DNA from: Kuschelorhynchus macadamiae
Taxonomy: Eukaryota; Arthropoda; Insecta; Coleoptera; Curculionidae
Direction: 5' to 3'
DNA length: 64,000 nt
NCBI GenBank assembly: GCA_030620095.1
Contig: JAUTXW010002163.1
Location: 62,001 to 126,000, forward strand
Positions 10,830 to 21,442 of this stretch are shown piece after piece (positions within the stretch are counted from its first letter, which is position 1; every line of letters begins with the position of its first letter). The notes beneath the pieces were generated by a model that was given only the letters and a program-made list of their open reading frames with translations, did no database searches and was not told the origin of the DNA. The position numbers and the translations under genes are program-made.

Positions 10830-11125
10830 AAATTCTCAAATGCCATTTCAATGCGTTGTAGAAGTTCTTCAAATGTTTGTAGAGGCGTCTTATATACGAG
10901 CTCCTTTAAGTGCCCCTACAGATAAAAATCTAAAGCATTCAAGTCAGGGGATCTTGGTGCTATGCTACTGGACCAACACGGCCAATCCATCAACGCCCGT
11001 ATAATTCCAAAAGGTACTCCATAGCACCAACAGCAAAATGCGCTGGTGCTCCATTGTGTTGAAACCACATTATATTCATTCATCAGATTATGTATGTGGC
11101 AAAAAAATAATTTCATTTCCAATAA
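10830..11125 (-). pseudogene. Mariner-type transposase C-terminal fragment
   Basis: Minus-strand fragments, with several frame changes and stops, read WFQHNGAPAHFAV, WIGRVGPV, APRSPDLNALDFYL, LKELVYKTPLQTFEELLQRI and ENFAPVHY in transposase order. APRSPDLN..DF is the third catalytic-residue region of insect mariner/IS630 relatives. It is the same broad family as the remnant at 2730-3520 but in opposite orientation. The N-terminal half is missing. Confidence 0.75.
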
Positions 11126-11745
11126 TATCAGCCCAAGCCAGGATTTTCCTCAGACCAATTATACAAGTTATGGTAATTTTACCTTTTATTATAAATGTTG
11201 CTTGATTTGTAAAAAGAACATAACGAGGGGAATGTTGGTCGTTTTCCAAGTTATTTAAAAACCTCTGACAAAAGTCTTGTCTAGGCCCAGAATCTATCGA
11301 TAAAAGTTCTTGAACCCGTGTGACGTGTTAAGGTTTTAGTTGTTGCTCTTTTCAAATTCTATGTACAGGTGATGCGAAAATACTTTTAATTTCAATAGAA
11401 ACGATTCTGGTACTTGTAGTGGGGTTACGTTTCACTTTATTGAAAACTACCTCCTCAATCAGCTCACTTTGTCGGTATCTTGAACGTCCAGAATTGAATT
11501 TTAAACGATATAAAGTGCAGGTTTCTCTTAAACGTCTGAAGATATATTCAAAAATATTTTTGGAGGATGTCGTTCGTTTGTGTATCTGTCCGAGGTCATA
11601 GCATACTAGAATTTTTGCGGATGAATATCAAACTTGACTTAATAGGGGTTAATTAAATTCCATTTTTCTTATAAAAGAGATCGAAATCGACAAAGCATCA
11701 AGAAGTAACTTTTAACATGCAGTATACAGCCTACATAAGTATGCT
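11126..11745. other. Non-coding stretch, no supported gene
   Basis: No recognisable motif. The 60-70 codon frames present lack conserved blocks. Part of it may be the decayed upstream half of the minus-strand mariner copy, but no matching words could be read. Confidence 0.4.
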
Positions 11746-11754
11746 AATAAAATA

Positions 11755-11955
11755 GAACGGAAGCTTCACGGCTTTGGTCAATTAAGAAATCATGGTTCTT
11801 GGGATTAGACGGTTTTGGAATTGGAATTACTGTCCTGCGTTTCGCCTTCGGTATCACGAAGGATCTTCAGGGATCTTTTCTCCACAAGATCTAACCATGA
11901 CTAAATGATACTTGTTCAACCCAAGAACCATAATTTCTTAATTGACTCCAGCCGT
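11755..11955. repeat. Fold-back with Penelope-terminal features, copy 2
   Basis: This has the same outer sequence as copy 1: 'gaagctt(t)cacggctttggtcaattaag', then GGTTCTTGGGATTAGAC. The inverted partner 'aacccaagaaccataatttcttaattgactccagccg' lies at about 11921-11952. It is much shorter than copy 1 and the right arm lacks the hammerhead segment. Two copies with the same outer arms indicate a mobile family. Confidence 0.6.
11840..11870 (-). ncRNA. Hammerhead-like ribozyme core, fold-back copy 2
   Basis: The minus strand reads CTGAAGA-T-CCTTCG-TGATAC-CGAAGG-C-GAAA. The six-base-pair helix is perfect and sits between the two conserved hammerhead strands. The first helix pair (U against C) does not match, and the tail is CGCAGG rather than CGTC, so this copy may be inactive. 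The helix sequence differs from copy 1 while pairing is kept. Confidence 0.4.
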
Positions 11956-12104
11956 AAGAGTTTACGTACTCTATAAGTCCTAAAATTTCCATTAAAGTAT
12001 CAATAGTTTTTATAGGTAATTAATTTTTTAATAAAAAGTACCATAAATTGTCTTTACAAAAAAAATATTTTTAATGGTTTTAGAGGATGTTTGTTGTCAA
12101 TAGC

Positions 12105-12185
12105 AACTTGATAAAGACCATACAAAGATCGAAACGTCGGCATTTTCTGAATAAAGTGATGCTGAGCCTTGCTTGATCGGACCTT
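12105..12185 (+). repeat. Degenerate Penelope/hammerhead-type tail
   Basis: CTTGATAAAGACC...GATCGAAACGTCGGC at about 12107-12141 has the layout of the hammerhead-like tails at 58259-58292 and 60381-60413: a CTTGA-type strand, a helix, then GAAACGTCG. It is followed by 'tgaataaagtgatgctgagcc', a plausible 3' end. No coding remnant is attached. Confidence 0.4.
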
Positions 12186-12326
12186 ATTGATGCAACGGCT
12201 TGATTATAATTAGCAAATTAAAACTACTGCTTAAATCTTTTGCTTTCATTTTAATTGATTATAGACGCTTGTTGACTGTCATTTGGTGGCAAAGCAACCT
12301 TACGTTGCGTTGAATATACAAATATC

Positions 12327-12586
12327 ACATGTAGAAGTATCACGTTAAAATTAAGCTTTATAGAAAGTTTGGAAAGAGTTTGTTTAATATGTATTTTTAA
12401 TATTTAAAATCCTATAAATTACACTGTTTATTGTCACTATCTTGTGTTATTTACACACATGTAGAAATATCCCTTTAAAATTAGACTTTAGAGAAAGTTT
12501 GAAAAGAGTTTGTTAAATATATATTTTTAATTTTTAAAATACTATAAATTACACTGCTTATTGTCTCTAAGATTTGTTATTTTGCG
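12327..12586. repeat. Two-copy tandem duplication, 130-bp period
   Basis: 'acatgtagaagtatcacgtt' at 12327 and 'acatgtagaaatatcccttt' at 12457 begin parallel copies. Both continue through 'gaaagtttgaaaagagtttgtt', 'tatttttaat', 'tataaattacactg' and 'ttattgtc'. Non-coding. Confidence 0.8.
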
Positions 12587-12989
12587 AAACAAGAAAGTTG
12601 CAAACCAGTGAAATATATTTTTAAATACTGTGGCAAAAAAAACTAGTGAAATATATTTTTTAATATATTTTGCACAATAAATGAGACAATTTTCAATATT
12701 TTTTATTGTACATTATCTGTCGGAATGCAAAAAATCAAACCGAAAACATAAGCATCTGGCTGATAAAGTCTTTTGAATAACAGTTAGTGTTTTTATATTG
12801 TAAATATGCCAAATATATTATCTGAATTTTCTGTTTTTAAATCTTTTTGTACTTACCACCACAAAAAGGACTTTATAACAGTAAGAAATCAGAAAAAGCA
12901 AAAATATGCATAATTACCTATTTTTTGATTGATCATTATCAAATATAAGAAGAGTTTGTTTTTCGGACATTCATGTGGTATCTTACTCA

Positions 12990-13080
12990 GTGTCAACTAA
13001 AGGTAGTTTTAAGACTAGGTGCTTATATACTAGTTGTGTGCAGTGACGCCTGAAGCCCTGCCACTCGTGATGTAGCTTGA
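12990..13080 (+). repeat. Terminal-like repeat (left, promoter-like)
   Basis: 'tttaagactaggtgcttatatactagttgtgtgcagtgacgcctgaag' has a clear inverted partner at 16013-16107, about 75% alike over 90 bp. Both hold GGTGCTTATATACTAGTT, which could act as a TATA promoter. The pair bounds a 3-kb region containing a dead non-LTR element, but the two could also be independent copies of one dispersed repeat. Confidence 0.55.
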
Positions 13081-13109
13081 ATAACTCAGTGGGATCCAGT
13101 AACGCTAGC

Positions 13110-14293
13110 TAGAGATGGCAACTTTGGATGTGGTTGGAGCAGAGCTGACACAGTCAAGACAGACAGCTCAAGCTTCCAATGACTACTTTACCAACGTGGG
13201 CACTGAGCTGTCTCGGAAAATATCCAATAATCCATTAACAGCAGGTGTCTTTCTTTGACATGGTGACAAGACAAGACATTGGTGATAGGGAAACTCACAA
13301 AGCCAATGGTTTAGATGGCATCAGTATCAGCCATGTGAAGTGTATGAAGGTGCAATGTGCCCCAATCATAAGTAAATTAATCAATCTCTCCTTTCAAAGT
13401 GGACATGTACCAGATAAAATAAAAGTGGCTAAAGTGCGTACTTTGTTTAAAGGAGAAGACAGTCAGTCAGTCTCTAACTATCGGCCGGTGTCAGTTCTCC
13501 CTGTTATGTCCAAAATTATTGAGCATTTCTTGGAGTTGACCGGTATGGCTTTCGCAGATTCAGTGCACAGAGATAACTGCTATTGGTACAAATTGATCAT
13601 TCTCATCATCATTGGCATTGGATAGGGTTGACCACTCAATATTGTTGCAGAAGCTTGTGAAAATGGGCATAAGGGGCACCCTACATGTGTGGTTTGTTAA
13701 CTACCTTAAAAATAGGAAACAATCTATGTCAGTGAACAACACACAAGTCGACAAGAACTGATTTATTGTGGTGTGCCTCAAGGCTCAATTATAGGACCAA
13801 CCATGTCTCTAATTTATATAAATTCTATATTTAGTTTAAAATTATATGCTAAAATTAAATTGTACTCACATGACACAACTCTCATGTATAGCGGCAATAA
13901 TAGAAATGACACTAAAATACTGATAAAACGTGATTTAGAGATATTAGCAACATGGTTGTCTTCCCACAAACTAACTTTTAATATAGACAAGTCTTCGTAC
14001 ATGTTTGTTGGAAGAGGTGTCTACAATAACGATCAACATATTTAGTTCGGAGATTATGATCTTCAATATAAAAATGTGATAAAGTAGCTTGGGTTATTAA
14101 TTGATGAGGGGCACTCTTGGGACAAACATGTGCAACATATCAGAGCAAAAGTAGCATCATTTATTGGTTTGTTATATTCCTTGGTTACCTGTTAAGTCTA
14201 AGAATTCGTGAACAACTGTAATTTTCTGCATAAATACAGGTTTAAAATCAATTTAACACAATGCTCTAAAACTGTTTGATAATCTTCCAAGTA
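13110..14293 (+). pseudogene. Non-LTR retrotransposon ORF2 fragment (RT), dead
   Basis: Reading blocks in several frames give an RT order: ASNDYFTNVGTEL (about 13170-13210), KANGLDGISISHVK, a SGHVPDKIKVAKVRTLFKG block (about 13400-13460), NYRPVSVLPVMSKIIEH (about 13470-13530), VPQGSIIGP (13770-13800), and LYSHDTTLMY at the active site, where the usual YADD has become YSHD. SSHKLTFNIDKSSYM follows, then the C-terminal VWDNLPS-type block up to the insertion at 14294. The layout matches the jockey/CR1/R1 group. Frameshifts, stops and the lost catalytic pair make it inactive. Confidence 0.8.
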
Positions 14294-15192
14294 CAGTTGG
14301 CGACAGATAAATCCGTACGGCTTAATTCTTTCATTGTAAATTGCACTCCGTATTCCTTTGTTTACCTGAATTACCTTTCGCATTTGACAGTTATAACAGC
14401 ACATGATTAAATATTGACGTTTATTGATTTTTGATGTCAGTCTTGCTTTGTCAAGTGTAAAATAATAGCACAAAATATGCCACGTTTAACTATTGGAATA
14501 GATAAGATCACTGTTAAGGGAATTATATGAATCGTAAAAAAATGACGTGGGGAACATATCTTGAAAAGATCGTTTAGATGTTTAAATAACAAAATTACAA
14601 CGGATGAAAATGATGCGCAATTAGTAGACATCTTAAGACAAAATCTATTTAAAATGGCTCTATCAACGTGAAAGGGAGCCGCTGCCCCAAAACCTTTTTT
14701 AAAGTCCAGTTATAAAGAACAAAGGGGTCGAGTTTGCTTTAGAAGATTTGACGCAAAATGCAGATTTTTGGGAAAAGATGATATTTTTTGACGAAAAAGT
14801 ATTACAGTCTACTTGTAATTGGTAAATTCGCATCTTCTGAGCTCCAAATTCTCGGTACAATCCAAATTACACTCAAAACAAGCAAATTAGTAGCCGTTTT
14901 TTAGTCAAAGTTTGGGCTTAGATAAGCGCCCATGGCCCAGGCTTTTTTTTTAATTTCCCAAAAGTTGAAATTGTTTGCTAATTTTGGAATTACTGAATTT
15001 AATATATGTCTTTAAAAGTAACCTAATATAAAACAAATCCTTCAGTAACGTAAAAACCTTAATATACCTTTAAAACCACTCAATAGGTATGGTTGCAGGT
15101 AACAGGTAAAAATAAAAGTCCGTGTTACCAAAATATCATAAAATGAGGTATATACTCATTTGGCACCGTACGGATTTATCTGACGCTAACTG
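14294..15192. mobile_element. Tc1/mariner-type element, 27-bp TIRs, TA duplication
   Basis: The left end CAGTTGGCGACAGATAAATC (continuing CGTACGG) at 14294 is matched by the inverted right end ending at 15192, where the sequence is CCGTACGGATTTATC, then TGACGCTAACTG. TA lies on both sides (14292-14293 and 15193-15194). The 899-bp interior has scraps that may be transposase on the + strand (about 14560-14790: RSFRCLNNKITTDEND, then APKPFLKSSYKEQRGRV). It sits inside a non-LTR element: the flanks rejoin as DNLPST|FRNINSTSLFKTKL. It is therefore younger than that element. Confidence 0.85.
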
Positions 15193-15410
15193 TACATTTA
15201 GAAATATAAATAGTACATCTCTGTTTAAAACTAAATTAAAAAATATGTCTTAGATTTAGATTAATATGTATTGGATAAAAATATGATGTAAACAAAAAAA
15301 CTGTAGTTAAAGCTAATAGTGTATTATTTTTTTTTTGTAGCTTTGATTCCTAGCATAAGACATTTTTTTTGTATCTTCTTGAGATTAATAAAGCCTTTCA
15401 AAAGAACAAT
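15193..15410 (+). pseudogene. 3' end of the non-LTR element split by the Tc1 insertion
   Basis: Directly after the TA duplication the frame gives FRNINSTSLFKTKLKNMS and a stop near 15251, the typical end of an ORF2 in the jockey/CR1 group. A 3' untranslated region of about 150 bp follows and ends 'attaataaagcctttcaaaag' with an AATAAA signal near 15390. Together with 13110-14293 it forms one element. Confidence 0.7.
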
Positions 15411-15639
15411 GTAACTCAGCTTGCTAAAAATACCGTTATTATATTCAATGAATGAATTCGTTGAATGTCAGCGGATAATTTTGGCACGGATTACTGTATT
15501 CTATGGTGTTTAAACCAAGCCTGGTCGGCAATTCCAGATCCTCATGTCACAGCTCTCTGTTTCTTTTACCTACACAGAATTGTCAGCACTAACAAGGTAT
15601 TCGATAAATACGACCACTAACTTTATTTAGTATGCTTAA

Positions 15640-16010
15640 CAAGCTCCTTAGGGTAATTCCGAATTTAAAGGTTGTTTTGATTCCCCCTTTTCTACAAAAC
15701 CTTCTTATCTTTTCAGAAATTCCTTTTACAATCGTAATTGTTATACCAGATCTTGTTCAGGTGAGCGTACATCGTTTTTTTCTTGATATTTGGACACTTT
15801 ATATGCATATCGCCTCTCCTTGATTATAAAGTGATATAACACAACATCCCATTCTCAAGAAAGGATCTATGTACACGCCCAATTGAAAACCAGTCAACAA
15901 GCTCTCTTATAACAATTCCGTATCTAAAGAAATTCCAGAAAAGATAAGACTTGGTAAAATAGCTTTCATTGAATATAGGAACAGCACCTTTACTGGGTAG
16001 CACTGACTCT
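15640..16010. repeat. Imperfect inverted repeat
   Basis: 'ccttcttatcttttcagaaattccttt...aattgttat' (about 15700-15745) is mirrored at about 15908-15950 ('ataacaattcc...aaagaaattccagaaaagataag'). Inner segments ('cttgttcagg', 'tttcttgata') also have rough partners. It is probably the remains of a fold-back element next to the terminal-like repeat at 16013. Confidence 0.5.
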
Positions 16011-16012
16011 CT

Positions 16013-16140
16013 CAAGCTTCGTAACTAGTGGGCGGGACTTCATGCATCACTGCACATAACTAGTATATAAGCACCTATTCTTAAAATTAGCTTTTGTTAA
16101 AGGTTGATGACGACTCGAAATACAGTCAAAACTTTGGGAA
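16013..16140 (-). repeat. Terminal-like repeat (right, inverted partner of 12990)
   Basis: The minus strand repeats the TATA-containing block described at 12990-13080. On the + strand it is followed by 'ggttgatgacgactcgaaatacagtc' (about 16103-16128), a hammerhead-like phrase (TTGATGACGACTCGAAA) and 'gggaataaatcaa', both reminiscent of Penelope-type tails. The function is inferred. Confidence 0.45.
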
Positions 16141-16825
16141 TAAATCAACAGTAAAGATTATACAAGCCCGACAAAATAGTTCTTAATTATAGTTTTAAAA
16201 CTTTATTTGATTCTAGGCAAAAACTTATATACTCTAGCCAATAAATCAATTTTTCCGATAATAAAAACATTTGATATGTTAAATAAGTAAACTTTTGAAT
16301 TTATATTTTTGTTTTTTATTATTCTGAGCAAATTTTCTGAGAGAACACGTTTTCTTAAGACTCAGTGTATTATGTGCAATGTATTTTCCAATCACTTTTA
16401 AGGTTTTAGACAGTTTTTCATTGTCCGGTGATATAGATTTTTAATTTCATATCAAAAGGGTCTAAAATTTTCTATTAGCTAGGGTTAGCGCAAACTTTTA
16501 TCCTTGTGTATAAAAACTACTTGAAATAAATATGTGGATTTTGAGGGATTTATATATATATGTCATATTTACCTTTTTTACATAATAGGAAAGAAAATAA
16601 CATTAATTGGTTACATAAAAATATATTCTTGAGACGACTTGCGTAAAATTATTGGTTACAATCAGACAATGTACCTAATCACGGTAAATAACAACGAGCT
16701 CCATTAATATTGTTTGAGCCCTTTTCCATTTCCAGGATTTTCTCGAAAGGCAAAGTTTCTGGAGTTTAGAGCTCTTAAATTCGCCTTCATAAGAAATCGA
16801 TTGCCATCACCTTTATAAGTTGAAA
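16141..16825 (-). other. Probable 3' UTR and downstream flank of the carrier gene
   Basis: No coding content. The minus strand downstream of the carrier stop at 16826 has an AATAAA-like signal within 'gaataataaaaaac' (about 16310-16325). This is a reasonable polyadenylation point giving a UTR of about 500 bases. A short (TA)4 tract is near 16552. Confidence 0.4.
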
Positions 16826-17076
16826 TCAGTCGCTGGAAAATCTTCTGTATGCAGCATTAAACCGTTCTAAAAATATAAACGTCAGAACAGTGTGTGGACC
16901 AATTCTGAAATAGTAGGGCACAAATCCTTTCCAAAGTGCCAATACGCCCTCGTTCTTTATAATTCCAATGACCACTTCAACTGGTCCAGCTTGCTTTTGA
17001 CCACTGACCGTTTTTGTATTTTGAATTCTTGTTTTGGCAATGTCCACTGGTAGACTTGCAGTTGCTGTAACTAGAC
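16826..17076 (-). CDS. SLC25A11: Oxoglutarate/malate carrier, last exon
   Basis: This exon encodes the third repeat of a mitochondrial carrier and the stop (TGA at 16826-16828). It reads LVTATASLPVDIAKTRIQNT, then VVIGIIKNEGVLALWKGFVP, YYFRIGPHTVLTFIFLERFN and RRFSSD. PVDIAK is the third Px[D/E]xx[K/R] signature, and KNEG..ALWKGF is the usual matrix-helix block. The acceptor is TTAG|GTCTAG (exon 5' end 17076); the GT completes a glycine codon begun in the exon at 18562-18673. Carriers of this family exchange 2-oxoglutarate for malate across the inner mitochondrial membrane in the malate-aspartate shuttle. The family call rests on close wording match to the OGC subfamily across all four exons. 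Confidence 0.93.
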
Positions 17077-18561
17077 CTAATTAAAACACAACATAATTAA
17101 AAATTGAAATCTCTTTCAATATGGAACTATGGTTTCGGTGAATAGAAATCTAATGAATGCCTTTTTGATGCGTGCTTGATAAAGACGTTCATCAATTCCT
17201 TAAAATATTTTGATTGTGTGAAATATAAGCTCAATTTAAGTTATACTCTGCGAAATTTTTAAATAAAGTTTTGTTGTTTGTTGTAATAAAACATGAGGAT
17301 TTGTGACACAAAGTTTATTTTATTAGACATTGCCGAATTGCAGATAAAACAACAATTGCACACAAAATAAGGCGACAGTTAGGATAGTGTCTGATGAATT
17401 ATTTACAATATACAGGGTTTTACTAAACACACATTTGCCTGAAAAAATGGAAATATAGCTAAGATAAATTTAAACATTCTAAACTACCACATCGAAAACC
17501 ATACGGTTGATCAGAGTGTTTTTTTATATATTTAATATTTATTTTTAGTGACATTGTTGTTGACAATGAAAACTTTAGTCATATGCCTTACATTTTAAAG
17601 TACTAAAGACTAAATAACCCTTTTCTGTGTTGGTGGAGACTTCCCCGCAGTAAATCTCTTACCGCTTCAAATTATTTATTTAAAAAAAATAATTGTACTG
17701 TTCACCGTTCGTCAGCAATACACAAAGCATTGGGAATATTTCTAGAATTTTTACAGAAATCTCAATCGACTATGATTCCAACATCTACAATTTATGTTGT
17801 CTTTGTATTGGAGAAAATCATTTAGTTTCCTTACTGAGAATTTTTATAAAGGTTTAAGAACCTTTCGTACCGTATTAGAAATTAATGTAAATAGAACGAC
17901 TTGATTTTGAGTCCTGCATTTTTACTAATTAGGGAATTTGTTGTGAGAAAAAGCTGGCTTACTGTTACCATCTTAAAGGAAGTATCTCTAAGTGACAGCA
18001 TTATCACCTATTTAATATACCGGGTGACAACGAAGTCATTGGCCAAGGAGTCATTCAGCTGCTTCTTAAGTTAGAGTTTTGATATTTGCATCAAAGATAT
18101 AGGTCCTTATGACTCATGCACTCCGTTGACAAACAATCGAATATCGCTTTCGGTGCAACCGGACATTGTTTCAAAAATCAATATAGCGGTACTGTGACGT
18201 CATCGACTGAGCAATTTAAAGAAATGGCAAACAGAGGAAGCACTTTGATTATCTCTTGATGAAATATGCAGAAAAATTCGGTTCATCTCCTAGTAGTATA
18301 CATTTTAATAGTTGCTTCAAATAACATTCTTTCTGTTGAATTTTATCAAAAAATCTAAATAGAAAATGGTAATTTTTTAGATAGATACAGATAAATTCCT
18401 GAACCACTACACTTTCTTTTTTATTTGACTGACTCATAGTTTAAAAAGACCTTGTTTTTTCAAAAATCCATAAAGTTAAATTAGTAATTTTGGCCGCCCA
18501 GATTACCCAAATACTCCTATGTGCGACGTGCATAGTTAAACTTAAAAGAAAGATTAAATAC
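17077..18561 (-). other. Carrier intron of about 1.5 kb
   Basis: Bounded by GT (18560-18561) and AG (17077-17078) on the minus strand. It is AT-rich. No coding or element structure was recognised apart from short chance frames. Confidence 0.8.
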
Positions 18562-18673
18562 CTGAAATCATAGATGCGCAAAAATGTATAAATATGCCGT
18601 CATTGAACCTTCCTGTTGCCAGCATAGATTGTTTGGCTTGTGAATACGTGGCTAATTGTGCAGCATTAACTAC
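18562..18673 (-). CDS. SLC25A11: Oxoglutarate/malate carrier, internal exon
   Basis: A 112-bp exon reads VVNAAQLATYSQAKQSMLAT followed by GRFNDGIFIHFCASMISG. The acceptor is TTTCAG|GTAGTT and the donor is TTTCAG|GTATTT. It starts in phase 0 after the ATG codon that ends the upstream exon, and ends after the first base of a glycine codon completed in the last exon. The residues cover the end of the second carrier repeat and the helix leading to the third. VVNAAQLA.YSQ.KQ is characteristic of the OGC subfamily. It is too short for simple ORF calling; its placement comes from splice sites and phase. Confidence 0.93.
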
Positions 18674-18719
18674 CTGAAATAAAAATTAAGGATTATTTTT
18701 GTGATTGTAGGGCAGGAAG

Positions 18720-19780
18720 CCGGATTTCTTAAATTTTTATAAAAATAATATTAAATCTAATTGTCAAGCTAAATTCGAACTTATGGAAGTAAACCAGGCT
18801 GAGGTACTCAAAATAGTTTCATCTATAAAAACTAATGCTTCGAGGTCTGGCAATGTCAATATTTTTTTAATCCAACTCTGTTGTTCTTTTATTATTCCAT
18901 TTCTTACCCACATTTTAAACGAATGCATAAAAATCCTATTTTCCAGATGCATGGAAACATTGTTCGTCCATTAGCAGAAGTCGGGCAACTTGGAGAGTTC
19001 AAAGATTTGCGCTCCATTAATATCTTACCCACTTTTTCTAAAATCTTAGAGAAAATTGTCGAAACAAACTCGTGAATTTGTTAACACATTTAATATTCTT
19101 CCAAATAATCGAGCTTTCGAAGACCATAGTTGCGCGACAGCTATGTCAGATGTTGTTGATGATTTATTACGAGCATGGGATGACGATAAATTAAGTGTTC
19201 TAATTCTACTAGACTATACAAAAGCATTTGACCTTTTAAATCATGATTTACTTTTGTTAATATTACACTACGTTGGCTTTTCAAATAAGACTATTCATTT
19301 TTTTTTTCATCGTAAGCAGCAGGTGGTTGTGAGAAATTTGATTTCCAGTGTTGAACAGATGATGATGGGCGTGCCACAGGGGAGCATTTTGGAATATCTG
19401 TTATTCACTATATACACAAGTCAATTTAACCGGTGTCTATAGTTTTGTAAGTACCACTTATATGCTGACGATACACAGCTTTATTGCGCTTTTCAGCCAA
19501 GTGATTTCGAAGTGACAAATAGGCTAATAAATACAGATCTTAAAAATTTAATAACATCTCGAATGATCATCATTTGAAAATAAATCCTTTAAAATCCTCT
19601 ATTACTGTAGTTGGTGGGGAACCACAAAGAACATTATGCTATGCCAGTCTCTCTGTAGAAATAAATAATACACCTTTAGTGATAAACAATGTGTCAAAAT
19701 CGCTGGGGATCCTTATTGTTCGTACATTATGTTATGTTTCGAAAGCAAAGAATTAAACCAGATCTATTATATTCTAGTAA
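18720..19780 (+). pseudogene. Non-LTR retrotransposon RT fragment, dead
   Basis: RT blocks appear in order across several frames: EVLKIVSSIKTNASRSGN, a segment ending in LRSINILPTFSKILEKIVE (about 19010-19065), NRAFEDHSCATAMSDVVDDL, LILLDYTKAFDLLNHDLL (about 19200-19250), VPQGSILEYLLFTIYTSQF (about 19370-19430), and HLYADDTQLYCAF (about 19455-19490), where YADD is intact. Then comes INPLKSSITVVGG, then a late SLGILI block. At least five frame changes or stops separate them. Endonuclease and 3' end were not found. The wording differs from the element at 21443, so it is a different lineage of the jockey-like group. Confidence 0.8.
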
Positions 19781-21442
19781 ACGTATTCAAAACACCCTGC
19801 TAAATTCAGCTAATTAATCATCTAATTATTTTTTTTTTTGATTGAGTTGAGAACATTATAACAAATATTTTAGATGATTTTCCGAGCAAACAACTTTATT
19901 GGACCTTGTGTTTATTTAATTAGATTGACTTCATCTTTTTTTCCCTAAAAGTTTCTGCTGAAAAACAATCTCCATCAGAATCCTGCGAGGTTTTCTATAT
20001 GGTAAGATACTCTTAGTGTAGAGAAGAAGACGCTGTCAGAAGGTCGCAAAAAATGTTCAAGATTTTTCGCAATCTAGGTAGAATGTTTCAAATAAGCATT
20101 CTTCTAAAAATATTACTTGTATTTTTACGATTAATTCTAATACTAGCTTTAACGGAAACCCGAGAAAATTTAAACATTTTAGTTATTTAATTAAGATTAT
20201 TTTAAGACATTTTCCAAATTTTACGACACTCCATTCATTTTAAAACCAGAGAAACTTAATTTTACTAAACTAGAAAAGAGTTTAAAGAAATCAACAAAAT
20301 ACATATGATAACACATAGAAAATTTTTATCTCTAAGGACAGTAAATATAAGTAAGATGTTATTAATCAACCTTAAAAGCTTAAGTTTCTAATGGACACAG
20401 TCGCTTTGTTTGCTAATTAAATATCATGTATGAATCCAAATAAAATTTTACATAAAGGAAATATTAAAATAAATGGTAAATGCTAAACTGCAAGAGAAAT
20501 TTTACGTTTCTGATTGGCTTACATGTTCTGTAGATGATATTTTTGACGAGAACTTTTTACAATACAAAGGCTTTATGCCCTACAATCAAGACATCTTATT
20601 TAATGTCGAAACATAAATAACATTATGTTTCGATATTAATTATTATCCTTAAACCCTCACATCAATAATATTTTACTAATACCCCAAATGTACAAAATTC
20701 AGTAAAAATTATCTATATGACAGGTATGACAGAAGAATCTGGCATTATATCGGATTAGTTAAGGCAAGGATTGATGTTAGTGTGAAGGCTAAAAATGATT
20801 TAAAAAACGTTTTACTTAAAACAGAGAAATGAAATAACTACACATTTTGTTAATTTGCTGTAGACTAAGTACTAGTCGAAAGCATCCAAACATAATTAAA
20901 GTTTTATTATCTAATTCTAAATTAACTAAATTCTACAGAAAATATTGCTGCAAGGATTTGGGATATCTTTTGTACGGTACATGACACACCATTTGTTACA
21001 GATATGACGACATACCCTCATTATATTTTATAATTTACCAGACCCTTCAATTGCCTTAAGAAATTACGTTTAAGACCCAAAAACTGTCACTTCTATCTTA
21101 GAGCTTAGGTACTGTTACGAAGTTTCTAAACTCTTGTTTGTGAAATTATGTGTTTTTCTTAGTTTTTTGAAGGTTTGTATTATTAGCTACAAGTAGAACT
21201 TTAGGTATTAAAGTAATAAGGCTATTTAACACAAAGTGGTAACAATGATGTCACAGCCATACTATAAGTCCAACTAGACGCTTATTATCGAAAAGTTTTA
21301 AATTTGCTTTAAAATTGTAAGTTAAATGTTCAGAGAAGACCTTATAGGTTTAATGGTTTTATCTAAACGGCTAAATCATTTGTAGTAACAAAACTTCACT
21401 GCGGATATTTATTAGTCATATGGCTTTAAAAGTACGTAAAAA
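19781..21442. other. Intronic non-coding stretch with one hairpin
   Basis: AT-rich. A short perfect hairpin, TCGAAACATAA (20606-20616) against TTATGTTTCGA (20623-20633), is the only structure noticed. The final few hundred bases are probably the 5' untranslated region of the non-LTR element starting its ORF1 at 21443; its 5' end could not be set. Confidence 0.5.
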
